DNA of 64,000 bases, from the NCBI RefSeq assembly GCF_020497125.1, contig NC_059084.1, forward strand, positions 32,642,203-32,706,202, given 5' to 3'. This DNA comes from Mauremys mutica (Eukaryota; Chordata; Testudines; Geoemydidae). The position numbers and the translations under genes are program-made. Position 1 is the first letter of the stretch; every line of letters starts with the position of its first letter. Positions 31,842-43,660 of this stretch are shown here, one piece after another. The notes under the pieces were generated by a model that was given only the letters and a program-made list of their open reading frames with translations, was not told the DNA's origin and made no database searches.

Positions 31842-32240
31842 AGTATCAGAGGGGTAGCCATGTTAGTCTGGATCTGTAAAAGCAGCAGAGTGTCTTGTGG
31901 CACCTTATAGACTAACAGACATATTGGAGCATGAGCTTTCGGGGGTGAATCCACACTTCGTCGGATGCATGTAGTGGAAATTTCCAGAGGCAGGTATAAA
32001 TACACAAGGATCAGGCTAGAGATAATGAGGTTAGTTCAATCAGGGAGGATGAGGCCCTCTTCTAGCAGTTGAGGTGTGAACACCAAGAGAGGAGAAACTG
32101 CTTTTGTAGTTGGCTAGCCATTCACAGTCTTTGTTTAGTCCTGAGCTGATGGTGTCAAATTTGCAGATGAACTGAATCTCAGCAGTTTCAGCCCCGAACA
32201 AGAACTCTGGGTCTGTGGACAGAAGAAAAGCTAGATCATG
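31842..32240 (-). mobile_element. Penelope-like 3' fragment
   Basis: Read on minus it starts in coding sequence (GAAACTGCTGAGATTCAGTT, AETAEIQFICKFDTISS) with CEWLANYKS. It then passes into the 3' tail with CCGAAAGCTCATGCTCCAAT, GTGCCACAAGACACTCTGCT and CTACCCCTCTGATACTTGAC. It is 5'-truncated and of a different subfamily from 11697-14615. Confidence 0.75.
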
Positions 32241-33110
32241 GAATTGTTATGGTGGGAGGAAATGGCAACTTTTTTAAATAGCCAGGATGTACAGGTCTAG
32301 GATGTGTATGGAGTGAAATTACCAGGGTTACGATCCTGATCAACTGAAAATGTAGTGGTGTTATCTGTGATGGAGAGAGGGGAAAGCACTGGGTTTGGAA
32401 GGAAAGACTGAGGGGCATGTTATATTTAGCTAAGAGGAATTATTAGAGAAACAGACTGAGGTGGTATTAGATCAGAGAGGTAGACTGTTAGAAGAGAGAG
32501 TACTTAAATCACAGGAGCAGATTAGGATTGCCAAGAGAGAGGGGATATAAAGAGAGAAGCGGAGGGGGCCAAGGAGAGTGGAAGAACACAGGAGGATGAT
32601 CCACTGAATGAATCAGGAGAAGAGAGTCATGGATGACATAGAGAACGTAGGTGTGATAACTGCTGTCAGAGGCAGAGCAGAAGTCAAGGAAAATGGGTCT
32701 GGAGTAGAGGTTCTGAGCTTTGGTTGGTTGGAGGTCAGTAGAGATTCTGAGAGCTGAGTTAGTGAAATGGAGAGGGCAGAAGCCAGACTGTGGAGTTGGA
32801 GAAGAGGAACTTTCAACAATGAGTGTAGACAGCAAGACCAATGAATTGAGGCAAGGGGAGAAGGGAAATAGGGTGATAGAGATAGAAGTTGAAACATGTT
32901 TTTGGTTGGTTGGTGGGTTTTTTTATACTTGTAAGGGGAAGGAACCTGAGAAGTATGGGAAGTTGAGAAAGATAAGGGAGAAAGTGATAGTGGTGGCAAA
33001 GGACAGTCACTGGAGCAAGTGGAATAATTAGAGGTGGAGAGCAGTGACACACTTAAGTGGTGGTGACTGGGTTTAAGAAGGAGCATGAAGATAATCAGAT
33101 TTTATTCATC
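32241..33110 (-). pseudogene. L2-like LINE reverse transcriptase remnant
   Basis: The minus-strand frames hold diverged polymerase blocks. YHPISLLPLPQFIGLAVYTH resembles the usual PISLL...E..V..TRL region. ESSSSPTPQSGFCPLHFTNS resembles the QSGFRP block. FLDFCSASDSSYHT corresponds to LDLSAAFDTVDH. Stops are scattered and frames shift, so it is long dead. L2 rather than CR1 is my best guess. Confidence 0.5.
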
Positions 33111-33272
33111 TTTGAAAAATATGGAAATATCTGCAAGGTGTTGGGAGGGAGGGGTTAGAAATGAGGTACAGGTGGCAAGAGACCAGGAATAGGTGTGAAA
33201 TCAATGAAGGAGAGAAGAGTTGCATGAAATGCTGTTCAAAGTAGGAGAAAGGACAGTAGTGTGTGTTTGGAA

Positions 33273-33860
33273 CTTGTATAAGTAGGGGCATTGCCAGCAA
33301 ATTGAGGGATGTGATCATTCCCCTCAATTCGATATTGGAGAGGCCTCATCTGGAGTACTGTGTCCAGTTTTGGGCCCCACACTACAAGAAGAATGTGGAA
33401 AAATTGGAGAGTCCAGCAGAGGGCAGCAAAAATGATTAGGGGGCTGGAGCACATGACTTACGAGGAGAGGCTGAGGAAACTGGGATTGTTTAGTCTGCAG
33501 AAGAGAATAATGAGGGGGGATTTGATAGCTGCTTTCTACTACCTGAAGCGAGGTTCCAAAGAGGATGGATCTAGACTGTTCTCAGTGGTAGCAGATGACA
33601 GAACAAGGAGCAATGGTCTGAAGTTGCAGTGGGGGAGGTCTAGGTTGGATATTAGGAAACACTTTTTCACTAGGAAGGTGGTGAAGCACTGGAATGGGTT
33701 ACCTAGGGAGGTGGTGGAATCTCCTTCCTTAGAGGTTTTTAAGATCAGGCTTGACAAAGCTCTGGCTGGAATGATTTAGTTGCGGATTGGTCCTGCTTTG
33801 AGCAGGGGGTTGGACTAGATGACCTCCTGAGGTCCCTTCCAACTCTGATATTCTACGAAC
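33273..33860 (+). mobile_element. CR1 LINE 3' fragment
   Basis: The frame 33360-33779 carries [40 protein letters not shown] and a KALAGMI end, the C-terminus of CR1 ORF2. The 3' UTR TTGGACTAGATGACCTCCTG follows. It is close to the copies at 44156 and 12136. It may have inserted in the L2-like remnant, as L2-like text seems to resume at 33897-34092 on minus. Confidence 0.85.
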
Positions 33861-34149
33861 CAGCAGGAGAGGATGATCATCCCTTGCTATGTGGTCAGTT
33901 TGAGGTGGGGAGTGAGTGAGGAGATGCTGCTGTAAGAGACCATAGCAGAAGCCATGGCAAATGGGAAGGATCCAGGTTTATCAAACAGACAAGATATATG
34001 TGCAAAACTGATGAAAACTTTGAGATTGCAGAAACTGGTGAAAGAGTGGTCCTGTCAGATATAAGTTTCAAAGAAACTGATGAAGCTGCCATTCACTAGC
34101 AGAGCAAAATTAAAAAGCAGCAAAAGGAGGAGAAATCCAAATAAAATTG

Positions 34150-34390
34150 CTAATTTAGAGGAAGGATGGTGCAGTAGTTGGGGCATTTGCCTGCAGCTTG
34201 AGGCCCCAGTTCAATTCTCTGCTGTGCACAATTTCTTTTGACCTTGGGCAAGTCATGTAGGCTCCGTGCCTCAGCTTCTCATCTATAAACTGGGAACGAT
34301 AGAACTTTCCTACCTTACAGGGGTGTTGTGAGAATCAATACATTAAAGAGTGTGAAGAGTTCAAGTACTATGATAATGGGGGCATGTAAG
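34150..34390 (+). repeat. MIR SINE
   Basis: AGGAAGGATGGTGCAGTAGT starts a tRNA-like head. GTTCAATTCTCTGCTGTGCA lies at the B-box region. The core GACCTTGGGCAAGTCATGTA and CCTCAGCTTCTCATCTATAA are classic MIR. It ends with GGGTGTTGTGAGAATCAATA. Confidence 0.75.
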
Positions 34391-34632
34391 TATGTTAGGT
34401 AAAAAATAGTGGAATGTTGATTAAAGTTTGTGTTTTTTCCCCCAGAAAACCTAAAGTAAGGGGATACTATTATTCTAGTGCAGAAATTTTGGATGTAAGG
34501 CTCTCTTAAGTAGGGAATACCTAGATGGATTAATCTTTGGGGGACTGTGATGGAATGCATAAACCCCACACTGGAAAAGAAGGGGTTGAATAACTGCTCT
34601 GGGCCCAGGAGGCCCCATTCCATGGCACCTTC

Positions 34633-35032
34633 CATAGGCGCTGACTCCATGGGTGTTCCAGGTCTGGAGCACCCATGGAAAACTCAGCACCCACCGGCAG
34701 CCCTGAGTATCAGCTCCTCCCCCTCCATCCTAGTGCCTCCCGCCTGTCATAGACTTTAAGGTCAGAAGGGACCATTATGATCATCTAGTCTGACCTCCTG
34801 CACAATGCAGGCCACAGAATCTCACCCACCTACTCCTGTAACAAACCCCTAACCTATGTCTGTTATTAAAGTCCTCAAATTGTGATTTGAAGACCTCAAG
34901 CTCAAGTCATGATCAGCTGTTCAGCAGCATGCAGGAGGGGCTGGGGATGAGAGGGCAGGATGGGCTGGGGGGGAGCCTGGGACAGAGAAGGGGTCGAGCA
35001 TCCCCCAGGAACTGGTGAAGTCGGTGCCTCTG
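34633..35032. mobile_element. hAT MITE carrying a nested CR1 tail
   Basis: The ends CATAGGCGCTGACTCCATGG and, from the right read inward, CAGAGGCACCGACTTCACCA are inverted. The flanks GCACCTTC and GCATCTAC agree at 6 of 8 positions. A minus-strand CR1 3' end occupies about 34747-34910 inside it. Confidence 0.75.
34747..34910 (-). mobile_element. CR1 3' end nested in the hAT
   Basis: The plus text CATAGACTTTAAGGTCAGAA, then GACCTCCTGCACAATGCAGG and AACCCCTAACCTATGTCTG, is the same CR1 subfamily tail as at 50872-51808. Confidence 0.8.
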
Positions 35033-35659
35033 GCATCTACAAAGCCTGCATAGGCTGGAGGAGACTCTTAAAAAGGGAAGCAGAGTGGCTCACTGGTTTG
35101 TAGACAGTGGAGGTGAGCTGACCCACACTCTGAGCTCCTGGGACTTGGCTATAGTAATCTGATCAAGCCTATTGAGAAGGCACCTGTCACCCTCTGGAGG
35201 TTAGAGACTTTATCTTTATGTTTTAGTTCTTTACTTTATCCTGTGGGAAGAGAGGGGACTGATAGGAAGTGATCTGGGAGGCAGCTGCATAGCACCCCAG
35301 GGTGCAGGACATAGCTGCTTACTGTTGGGCCCTGGATCAGAGCCTAGTGGAGAGGGTAGGCCTGGGCTCCGCTATCAACCCCGAAAGGAGGACAACTACA
35401 GCGGCCTGTCCCTGATGCAGGGACCCTAGTTGGGGGAGAAAACCCTGAAGATAAAAGGGTGCAGACTGTGAGATCTTGACCCAAGTGCGGGGGAGCTTGA
35501 GTCCCCTGCTTAATCCTGAAGGCTCTTCCTCTATACATACCCTGAGAAGGACAGACTTGGAAACATGACCTGGACAGTCACTGGAAGGACAAACCACTGA
35601 GGAGTGGCAGTAAGAAAGAGGGATGTCCAGGAGGAAGACAACCTGCCACACCCCTATCC

Positions 35660-36900
35660 AACCCTTTGGCAGCACAGGTGGTAAACATCCCCCTTCACAT
35701 AGGCACTCAGAGCCATGTAATTTATGCCAGCAGCAGACTCAGAGCATTTAGAGCTCACCAAAACAAGGGATTTCTGGTTCATGGGGGAAAATTGCAACTG
35801 AGAAATCCCAAAATAGTTTTGTTTTCAGAAACACCAACACATGGGTTAAATCTGCTCCCTGGGACCCCCAACAGCAGCTAAGTGAAATTGACATTCTTGT
35901 CAGTTTTACCACTGCCAGTAGCCCAGATTGGCAGCCCAGGGAGCCAGCTAGCCTGGAAGCCCTGGACTATTTGTATATATTTATTTTTATTTAGGTTTCT
36001 AAGTGCAGCCAAAAAAGAGAGAAGTGACAATCCCTAATCTCCAGGTGCCCTTCGCAGTTGTTTTAAAAATGCATAAAGACAAAATCAGCATAATTCCTAG
36101 AGACTAATTTTAGCTCTAACAGGCCAACCAGCTCTCTAAAGAAGGGTGGACGGTGCTCACTGAATGAGCAGCTATTCAGTATTTCTCTTGCTATTCATTG
36201 GTCAGTGTGGGGCTCTAGATCTTATTTATTGCATGCTCCTCAAACCCTCTGTGCTGGTCATTGCTATGCTTTGGGTGCTTCACAAATATTAATGAACTTA
36301 TTTTCACAACACTCCTGTGAGATGAGGGAAGGCATCATCTTGATTCATTCCCTAAGTAATGTCCGTCCTGTGTACTGAATGAAGCTGGGATCCTGTGGGA
36401 AAAAATAGTGTGACACCTTGTAATGGTGGAGTGTATCAAAATGCATATGCACAAGGGGGTAAAGTAAGGTTGCCCAGGCAGTCTAAATTCTGGCATTTCC
36501 TGACTTTTGAGTGCTTTACTTTGCAACCTTAACTATACATACAAAACTACATTTAAATAATATAGTAGATTTACACCCACCCTGAAATACAGAATTTGGA
36601 ACCATATTAACTCCTATATTAGACAGCAGGGTGTGGCCTTTAGATACACACCACAGACTTGTGCCACTTGAGACAATTGCTCGAGGTAGTTGTAGGTCTT
36701 ACTGGAGCCCTAGGCATAACTAGCAGTGTGAACCAAAGGCTGTGAACAGAGTAGGCCTGGTCTTGGCAGAATAGTAACACACTAGGTGTCCGCTAACCAA
36801 GCAAGCACATTCCTGACCAGAGAGGATTGTACAAAAATACACAGATCTCAAGTAAATACATAGATCTCTCAAACATATTCCTAAGAGATGGTACAAGAAC
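35660..36900. other. Intergenic sequence, little recognised
   Basis: Between two LTR-like stretches. A MIR-like fragment in minus orientation may lie near 36240-36370 (AACACTCCTGTGAGATGAGG). I see no host exon. Confidence 0.35.
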
Positions 36901-36905
36901 ACACC

Positions 36906-37858
36906 TGTGATGGGTTTCCCCACGCCCTGGGGTGCCACCTGGAACTGGAGTCCCACAGAGCCTCCTGACTCACCAGCTTCGGTTTCCTCTCACACTGTGC
37001 TGCTGTGACAAGCTGCAGACCACTCCCAGTCCTGCACTCCCACCAGCATTCACACAGGCAAGGACACATCCAGCTGCAGTTACATGCAGGCTCTGGCCAG
37101 CCACTGCATGCACCACAAGGGAGAGGCTACAGCCAAAGTACCCCCAGCTCTACAGCCCAGGACCCCAGAGCTGTACCAGCCTGTCCTGGTTAAAAACCCA
37201 CCCAGTATGAATTTATTACCCAGTTCATCCCTCCCTCGATGTGGAGAGGAATATGCACAATGCCTTCGTTAACTGATTTTCCCCCAGACACTTCACTTAC
37301 AGGCACACTGGTTTAGATAAAGCATAAAATAAGTTTATTCACTACAGAAAGATAAGTGATTATAAATGATAGTAAGTGATTATAAGTGATAGCAAATAAA
37401 CAAAAACGCATACTAAGCCTGTCATACTAGATGGATTGGATTTGTATTAGCAGTTTCTCACCCTGACTGACAATACAAATAGTCCACCAGGTTTCCATAC
37501 ACAGGCTAGAAATCCCTTTAGCCTGGCACCAGCTCTTCCCCCAGTTCAGTCTTTGTTCCTCAGGTGTTTCCGGAGTTCTCTTGTGTGGGGAGTAAGGCCA
37601 CAAGATGAGGTCACACTTCACCTTATATAGCTTTTCCATATGGTGGGAACCCTTTGTTCCAAACTCAGTTCCCAGGACAGCTTCTGGAAAAAATACAGGT
37701 ACCAAAATGGAGTTCAGTGTCATGTGGTCTGGTCATAGCAGCCATTAATCATAGGCTGTTTGGAGCATTCTCAGGAAGGCTCATTAGGTGGGGGATAAGC
37801 TTCTCCTAAGGCCTGTTGTTTCCCCTAATGGCCCATTACCCTGAATAGGTCCTTCACA
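36906..37858 (-). mobile_element. Solo LTR, minus orientation
   Basis: On minus it starts TGTGAAGGACCTATTCAGGG and ends AAACCCATCACA. It has a TATA-like TATATAAGG (plus 37621-37629) and an AATAAA poly(A) signal at plus 37334-37339, followed by a T-rich, GTGT-containing stretch. The order of promoter, poly(A) signal and end is right for an LTR. There is no internal region or second LTR, and no clear duplication. The family is not assigned. Confidence 0.65.
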
Positions 37859-37884
37859 ACCAGCTGTGAAGCCTTTTGCCTAGT

Positions 37885-37972
37885 GGGTGCAACAAAGAAT
37901 CCTGTGGCACCTTATAGACTAACAGACGTTTTGCAGCATGAGCTTTCGTGGGTGAATACCCACTTCTTCGGA
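37885..37972 (-). mobile_element. Penelope-like 3' tail fragment
   Basis: The plus text CTGTGGCACCTTATAGACTA, then GCATGAGCTTTCGTGGGTGA and CTTCTTCGGATGC, is the reverse complement of the Penelope tail seen at 31842. Confidence 0.75.
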
Positions 37973-37992
37973 TGCCTTGTTTGTATCAGTGT

Positions 37993-38675
37993 TGTGATGG
38001 GGCAAGGCCAGATGGCTACAGTAAAGTACTGAGGAACAGGTATGTTAGCCCCAGGCTAAACAAATCCCTAGCACCGTGGTAACCAAATGGCAGTTGCTCC
38101 AGGTTAATCAAGGCACCTGGGGCCAAGTAAGATCTTTCTAGAAGGCAGTGGAGAGAGCTACACTGATTAGAACACCTGCAGCCAATCAAGGCAGGCTAAA
38201 CAGGGCACCTGGTTTAAAAAGGGAGCTCACTCCAGTCAGGGGAGGAGGAGCCAGAGGAGAGAAGTGCGTGTGAGGAGCTGGGAGCAAGAGGCACAAGGAG
38301 CTGAGACTGAGAGGGTGTGCTGCTGGAGGAGTGAGGAATTATCATACAATCAAGCATTATCAGACACCAGGAGGAAGGACCTGTGGTGAGGATAAAGAAG
38401 GTGTTTGGAGGAGGCCATGGGGAAGTAGCCCAGGGAATTGTAGCTGTCATGCAGCTGTTATAAGAGGCACTATAGACAGCTGCAATCCACAGGGCCCTGG
38501 GCTGGAACCCGGAGTAGAGGGTGGGCCCGGGTTCCCCCCAAACCTCCCAACTCCTGATCAGACACAGGAGGAGTTGACCCAGACTGTGGGTTCCACCAGA
38601 GGGGAAGATCACTGAGGTGAGCAAATTCGCCAAGAAACACAGGACCCACCAAGGTAGAAGAGGAACTTTGTCACA
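37993..38675 (+). mobile_element. Gypsy 5' LTR
   Basis: It starts TGTGATGGGGCAAGG and ends GAACTTTGTCACA (TG...CA). A TTTAAAAAGG block near 38212 may act as a TATA-like promoter. The frames inside (for example 38214-39020 on minus) are by-products. Confidence 0.93.
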
Positions 38676-38677
38676 AC

Positions 38678-38695
38678 TGGTGTCAGGAGTGGGAT
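38678..38695 (+). promoter_or_regulatory. Primer binding site, tRNA-Leu type
   Basis: TGGTGTCAGGAGTGGGAT starts two bases after the LTR. It is complementary to the 3' end of vertebrate tRNA-Leu (CAG) including CCA, as I remember that tRNA. It would prime minus-strand DNA synthesis. Confidence 0.85.
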
Positions 38696-38777
38696 CTTTG
38701 GTTTTGCACAGCGCGGCGGAAGAAGGAGGGTGATTTAAAAAAAAAAAGGGGTTAATTTTTTTTTTTGTGTCACCACA

Positions 38778-39734
38778 ATGGATGACGTAGTGCGGGCACT
38801 GATACAAACCACGGTGGCCCAGCAGGAGGCTACCCGTGTCCAGGCAGCCGCCCAGCAAGAAGCAGTGCGGCTGCAGCAAGAGACTAATCGCCTGCTGGTG
38901 GACCAAGCTGCTCAAGACCGAGCTATGTTGCAGGAACTGGTAAGCCAGGTAAAGACCCTTACAGAGCTGAACCGTGGCCATGATGGGACGCGGCTCATAC
39001 GGGCTAGCCATTGGCTGCAAAAAATGACGCGGGAGGATGATGTAGAGACATACCTTCTGGCCTTTGAGAGGACAGCCCTACGGGAGGCCTGGCCTCGAGA
39101 TCAGTGGTCTAGCATCCTTGCCCCATTCCTGTGTGGGGAGGCCCAGAAGGCCTACCATGATCTGCCTGAAGAGGCTGCAGCAGACTACTCCCAGTTGAAG
39201 GCAGAGATCCTGGCCAGATCTGGGGTAACGACCGCAGTGCGGGCCCAGCGGTATCATGAGTGGAGGTACCAGGAAGACAAAACCCCGCGATCCCAATTGT
39301 ATGACCTCATCCATCTCGCACGAAAGTGGTTGCAAACAGAATCCCAGAGTCCGGAAGAGATACTAGAGGTTCTGGTCATCGACCGGTACATGAGGGCCCT
39401 GCCACCAGATCTCCGCAAATGGGTAGGCCAGAATGATCCATACACCTATGACGAGATGATTATGCTGGTAGAAAGACGCATGACAGCCAGGGAATTGACC
39501 CAACTACCCAAGGAAAGCACCTTCCGTAGCAAACACCCAACCCCAACCCTGGAAGGTGGGACAGCCAAACCCCTGGGCAGTCCTAGGTGGAGGAAGAGGG
39601 GGGCTGAAAACCAGCAGAGACTCCAGAAGGAAGGGATTGGCCTGAGTGGGGGGAACCCTGGGACTAAACCCCCTAGCCCACATGATAGAAGACTGATTAG
39701 AAACAGTTATAGATGTTATGCATGTGGGGAGTGG
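38778..39734 (+). pseudogene. Gypsy gag, SCAN-like capsid, cut in the zinc knuckle
   Basis: The start [12 protein letters not shown] is followed by a glutamine-rich coiled coil (residues about 10-65) and a capsid domain (about 85-240). The capsid C-terminal part resembles the SCAN domain: [38 protein letters not shown] and [11 protein letters not shown]. The SCAN domain is thought to derive from gag of Gmr1-like elements, which agrees. A CCHC knuckle begins with CYAC but is cut by a solo LTR after its second cysteine. The rest of the knuckle continues at 40428 in the same frame and runs into the protease. Confidence 0.9.
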
Positions 39735-39738
39735 GGAC

Positions 39739-40427
39739 TGTAGCAGGGTGGACCCTGCTCCTGCCCTGAGGGGTTTAAAAGCAGCCTGGCAGGGCTTGAG
39801 AGCTGCTGCTCTAGGCTGGGCTGATTGAGGAAGTGGCTGCAGCTGGGGCCACGCCCCAAACTGAGCCACAGGCCTTATAAAAAGGCCAGGGAAGCCAGAA
39901 ACAGACAGTCTTCCTCTGCCTGAGGAGTCAGAAGGGCCTGGCTGCAGGGGCTATAGGCAAGGTACCTAGGGTGAAGCAGGGCTGGGGAAAGGCTGAGGAA
40001 CTGGGGAAGCTCCAGCCTAGAAAGCCCCAGGCTGCGGCCTAGCATAGGGCAACAGGTACTGGGGGTTGCAGAGGGCAGCCCAGGGGTAGGCCAAGGCAGC
40101 AGGTCCAAACCCAACTTTGCCTGTGATGAGTAGGCTGATACTGCAGTCTGCCCCAGAGTGTGGGGCTAGACAATGACTGGCAGTAGCCAATACTGAGGCA
40201 AGGTGGGGATAGAGGGTGGGGGTTCCCTGAGGAGGGGAGACCCAGAGAGAAAGGGGTTACTGCCAGGGGCAGCACCCCATGTGAAAGGGCACCGGGTCCA
40301 AGGAGGGACACGGGGGCCAGAAGACAGGCGGATCACCGGCCTGCAGAGGGCGCTCCAGCACTGGACAGAGCTAATTCCCGGAGTCACCAGCAGGAGGCGC
40401 CGCAGGGGTGAGTCCTACCCGTTTACA
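39739..40427 (+). mobile_element. Solo LTR inserted in gag
   Basis: It starts TGTAGCAGGGTGGACC and ends CTACCCGTTTACA. GGAC lies on both sides (39735-39738 and 40428-40431), a 4-bp duplication. It is 689 bp long, so with the duplication the insert is 693 bp and keeps the frame, but it brings a stop immediately. It has no relation I can see to the host element's own LTR. It implies a second Gypsy-type family that recombined to one LTR. Confidence 0.88.
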
Positions 40428-41066
40428 GGACACATAGCAGCACAGTGTCCCAGCACCGAGGAGCCTATGCAATGCAACTTGGGGGATTGGGAGGTCCCAT
40501 GCTCCCTTATCCACCTTGCGGGCGTCGCCTTAGCCCCGCATAACTACACCAGGCCAGTGAAGATAAATGGAGCAGAGACTACAGCACTTGTGGACTCGGG
40601 CAGTGCTATCACCCTTATATTGGGTAAGCTGGTAAAAAGTAGCCAGCTGCTGCAAGCCAAACGTGTAGCAGTGACGTGTGTGCATGGGGCCATGAGCCAT
40701 TACCCCACCATCCCAGTGGAGACAGAGGTTCAGGGGAACCCCATTGAGGTGACAGTGGGCGTTGTTCCTAAACTCCCATATCCTGTAGTTATTGGGAGGG
40801 ACTATCCAGGGTTTGATAATTTACTTCCCCCGGAGAGGCTGGAGGGAGGTGGAGACCCTGTTGGCAGCGACTCATCATTGGGGGAATGTCAACCCCCAAT
40901 GTTTTCTCAGGATCTATTCTCAGCCCCGCAAAAGGCCCAGAAGACAAAAAGAAAGGAAGGCCGCGAAGGCTTTGGGAACCCGGATCCTGACCCAGGGCCA
41001 GAAGACCGCGCTAGTAGGCAGATGGACACGAGCAGCCATCAGAGAAACTACCAACACAGAAGGTGA
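40428..41066 (+). pseudogene. Gypsy gag end and aspartic protease
   Basis: After the end of the zinc knuckle, the frame runs into a retroviral-type protease with ALVDSGSAITLI as the active-site loop and VVIGRDYPG near its end. The frame drifts into a different phase somewhere near 40950-41000; the shifted frame (to 41472) continues towards integrase. Gag and protease share one frame in this element. It is dead because of the upstream insertion and the shift. Confidence 0.8.
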
Positions 41067-42250
41067 GCTGGAGGCTGGCCCCAGCCGTGATGGCGATGAG
41101 CCATTGGAAGAAGCAGAAGCCGGCCCCTGGGAGCTCAGGCAGGTTAGTCCTGGGAGAGAGACTTTCGGACGGGACCAGGCAGAGGACCCTAGATATGATA
41201 ACGTCAGGAAAGAGGTGGCTGAGATAGGTGAGATACCAGTGGAGGGGAAGGTTCGAGGTCCAGGACCCTACTTTATAGTGAAGAAAGATCTCCTGTACCA
41301 TGTGGTGCAAATGCAGGAGCAGGAGATACATCAACTTCTGGTGCCACGAAAACATCAAAAAGCCATATTGAGCCTTGCCCACAATATTGAGCCTCCTGTT
41401 TGGAGGACACTTAGGGGTAGAGAAAACCCAGGCCAGGATCCTGCGGAGGTTCTTCTGGCCAGAAGTACATGAAGATGTCAGGCGATACTGCACCTCTTGT
41501 CCAGAGTGTCAGCTACATAGCCCTCGCCCACACTTACGGGCCCCTTTGATACCTCTTCCAATAATAGAGGTACCATTTGAATGCATAGCCATGGATCTGA
41601 TTGGGCCCCTAGAGAAGACAGCTTGGGGCCACCAACATGTGCTGGTTGTACTAGACTATGCAACCCGATACCCGGAAGCTGTCCCCCTACGCAACACAGC
41701 TTCCAAGATAATAGCTAAGGAACTAGTACAGATCTTTTCCCGGGTTGGGCTACCCAAGGAGATACTGACTGATCAAGGGACACCTTTCGTGTCTAAGTTG
41801 ATGAAAGATCTCTGTTCATTGCTCCATGTACAAGCCCTACGGACCTCTGTATACCACCCACAAACAGACGGCCTTGTGGAAAGGTTCAATAGGAGCCTCA
41901 AGGCCATGATCCAGAAAGTGGTGAGCCGGGATGGGAAAGACTGGGATACCCTATTGCCTTACCTCATGTTCGCCATCCGGGAAGTTCCACAAACCTCCAC
42001 AGGTTTCTCTCCGTTCAAACTACTATATGGGCGCCACCCCCGAGGCATATTGGATATAGCCAGAGAAGCCTGGGAAGAGGAGCCAAATCCCGGAAGGAAC
42101 ATAGTCGAGCATGTAATACAGATGAGGGATCGGATAGCCCGAGTTACACCCACTGTACGAGAACATTTGGAGAAAGCACAGGAGACCCAACGGACCCATT
42201 ATAACCACCAAGCAAAGCTTTGACGGTTCCAACCAGGGGATCGAGTAATG
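41067..42250 (+). pseudogene. Gypsy integrase, N-terminal and catalytic domains
   Basis: An HHCC zinc-binding region is seen (LAHN, GHLGVEKTQAR, CTSCPEC), broken by a frameshift near 41385. The DDE core is intact in the frame 41375-42223: AMDLIGP for the first D, LTDQGTPF for the second, HPQTDGLVERFN for the E. It ends near QPGDRVMVLV, where a hAT has inserted. The C-terminal chromatin-binding part resumes at 44096. Integrase joins element cDNA to the host genome. It lies upstream of reverse transcriptase, unlike in most Gypsy elements. Confidence 0.88.
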
Positions 42251-43009
42251 GTCCTGGTCAGTGATGAGCTGCCAAATTTTTAACAACGGGTTCCCTCCTT
42301 CCCCCCCCTCCGGGGGGGGGGGTCATGCCCCATCCAACCCCTCATGTTCCTTGACACACACACTGCGAGACCCCTGACCCATCCCCCACTTCCCTGTCCC
42401 CTGACTAACCCCTTGCCGCCCCACCCAACCCCTCCTCTCATTCTCAATGGCCCCCCAGAACCCCTACCCCATACAACTACCCCTTCTCTCTGTCCCTGAG
42501 TGCCCCCACCACCTCATCCAACCCTGCTCTTTCCTGACTGCTCCCCGGGACCCTTGCCCCCATTCAATCCCCCTGTTCTCTGCCCTCTGACCCCCCCACC
42601 CCCAAACTCCCCTACCCTCTCTCCAACACCCCCTCCCTGCCCCCTTACCGCGCTGCCTGGACGTGGCCGGGCCAGGACAGGAGTCGCGCGGCCGGAGGAT
42701 GCGGCGGGAGCCCAGCGGCCGGAGCCAGGTGGCTGGCCGGGTGGAGCCAGGGAGGGCTGCGGCCAGAGCTGGAGCCGGGCAGCCGGGGCCGCCGCCACGC
42801 CCAGACCCGCGCTGCCGGAGCCCGGCCCCCTGGCAAAACAGCAGGGGCGGCTGGAGCCACGGGGCCAGGCCGGGCTGGAGGTGGGGGGCCGTGTCCAGAG
42901 CCGAGCATCCCGGTAGGTGGGGGCACGGCAGGGCCGGGGGGGGTGCGGCCGGAGCCGGGCGGCCGGGAAGGGGTTGGGGGGGGGGGGTCGGGGACGCGGG
43001 GCCGTGCCG

Positions 43010-43660
43010 CAGCCGGTGAGGGTCGGGCGGGGACCCGGGGACGGGGGGGGCAGGGAGGGTCGGGCGGGGACCCGGGGACGGGGGGGGCCGGGCAGGGCCG
43101 CGGGGGGGGGGAAGCGGCCAGGGAGGGTCGGGTGGGGACCCGGGGGGGCGGGTGGCCGGGCAGGGTCACGGCCGGGAACGCGGGGGGGGACGCGGCCAGG
43201 GAGGCCGGTGAGGGTAGGGCGGGGACCCGGGGCCGGGGGGGGGCCGGGCAGGGCCGTGAATGCGGGGCCGGGAACGCGGGGGGGGGAACGCGGCCAGGGA
43301 GGCCGGTGAGGCTCGGGTGGGGACCCGGGGCCAGGGGGGGGGCCAGGCAGGGCCGCGAACGCGGGGGGGGGAGGACGCGGCCAGGGAGGGTCGGGCGGGG
43401 ACCCGGGGACGGGGGGGGCCGGGCAGGGCCGCGGGGGGGGGGATGCGGCCAGGGAGGGTCGGGCGGGGACCCGGGGGGGCGGGTGGCCGGGCAGGGTCGC
43501 GGCCGGGAACGCGGGGGGGGGGAACGCGGCCAGGGAGGCCGGTGAGGGTCGGGCGGGGACCCGGGGCGGGGGGGGCCGGGCAGGGTCGCGCCCGGGAACG
43601 CCGGGGGCGGGGGGACGCGGCCAGGGAGGGTCGGGCGGGGACCCGGGGACGGTAGGTGGG
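43010..43660. repeat. G-rich minisatellite inside the hAT
   Basis: The core CGGGGACCCGGGG recurs about nine times, near 43028, 43068, 43134, 43220, 43316, 43397, 43465, 43557 and 43637, so spacing varies from 40 to about 96 bp. Runs of 7-10 G between cores could form G-quadruplexes. Confidence 0.85.

Larger units (their letters stand above)
34546..35650 (+). mobile_element. Probable solo LTR, interrupted by a hAT
   Basis: The sequence starts TGTGATGGAATGCATAAACC and ends ACAACCTGCCACA, so it has TG...CA ends, though I find no matching target duplication. Purine-rich, coding-free text of this kind is typical of reptile LTRs. A hAT at 34633-35032 splits it. Confidence 0.4.

Noticed and set aside
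38214..39020. 268-codon minus frame, repeated in part at 46693-47256
   Set aside because: It lies antisense in the Gypsy LTR and repeats only because the LTR repeats.
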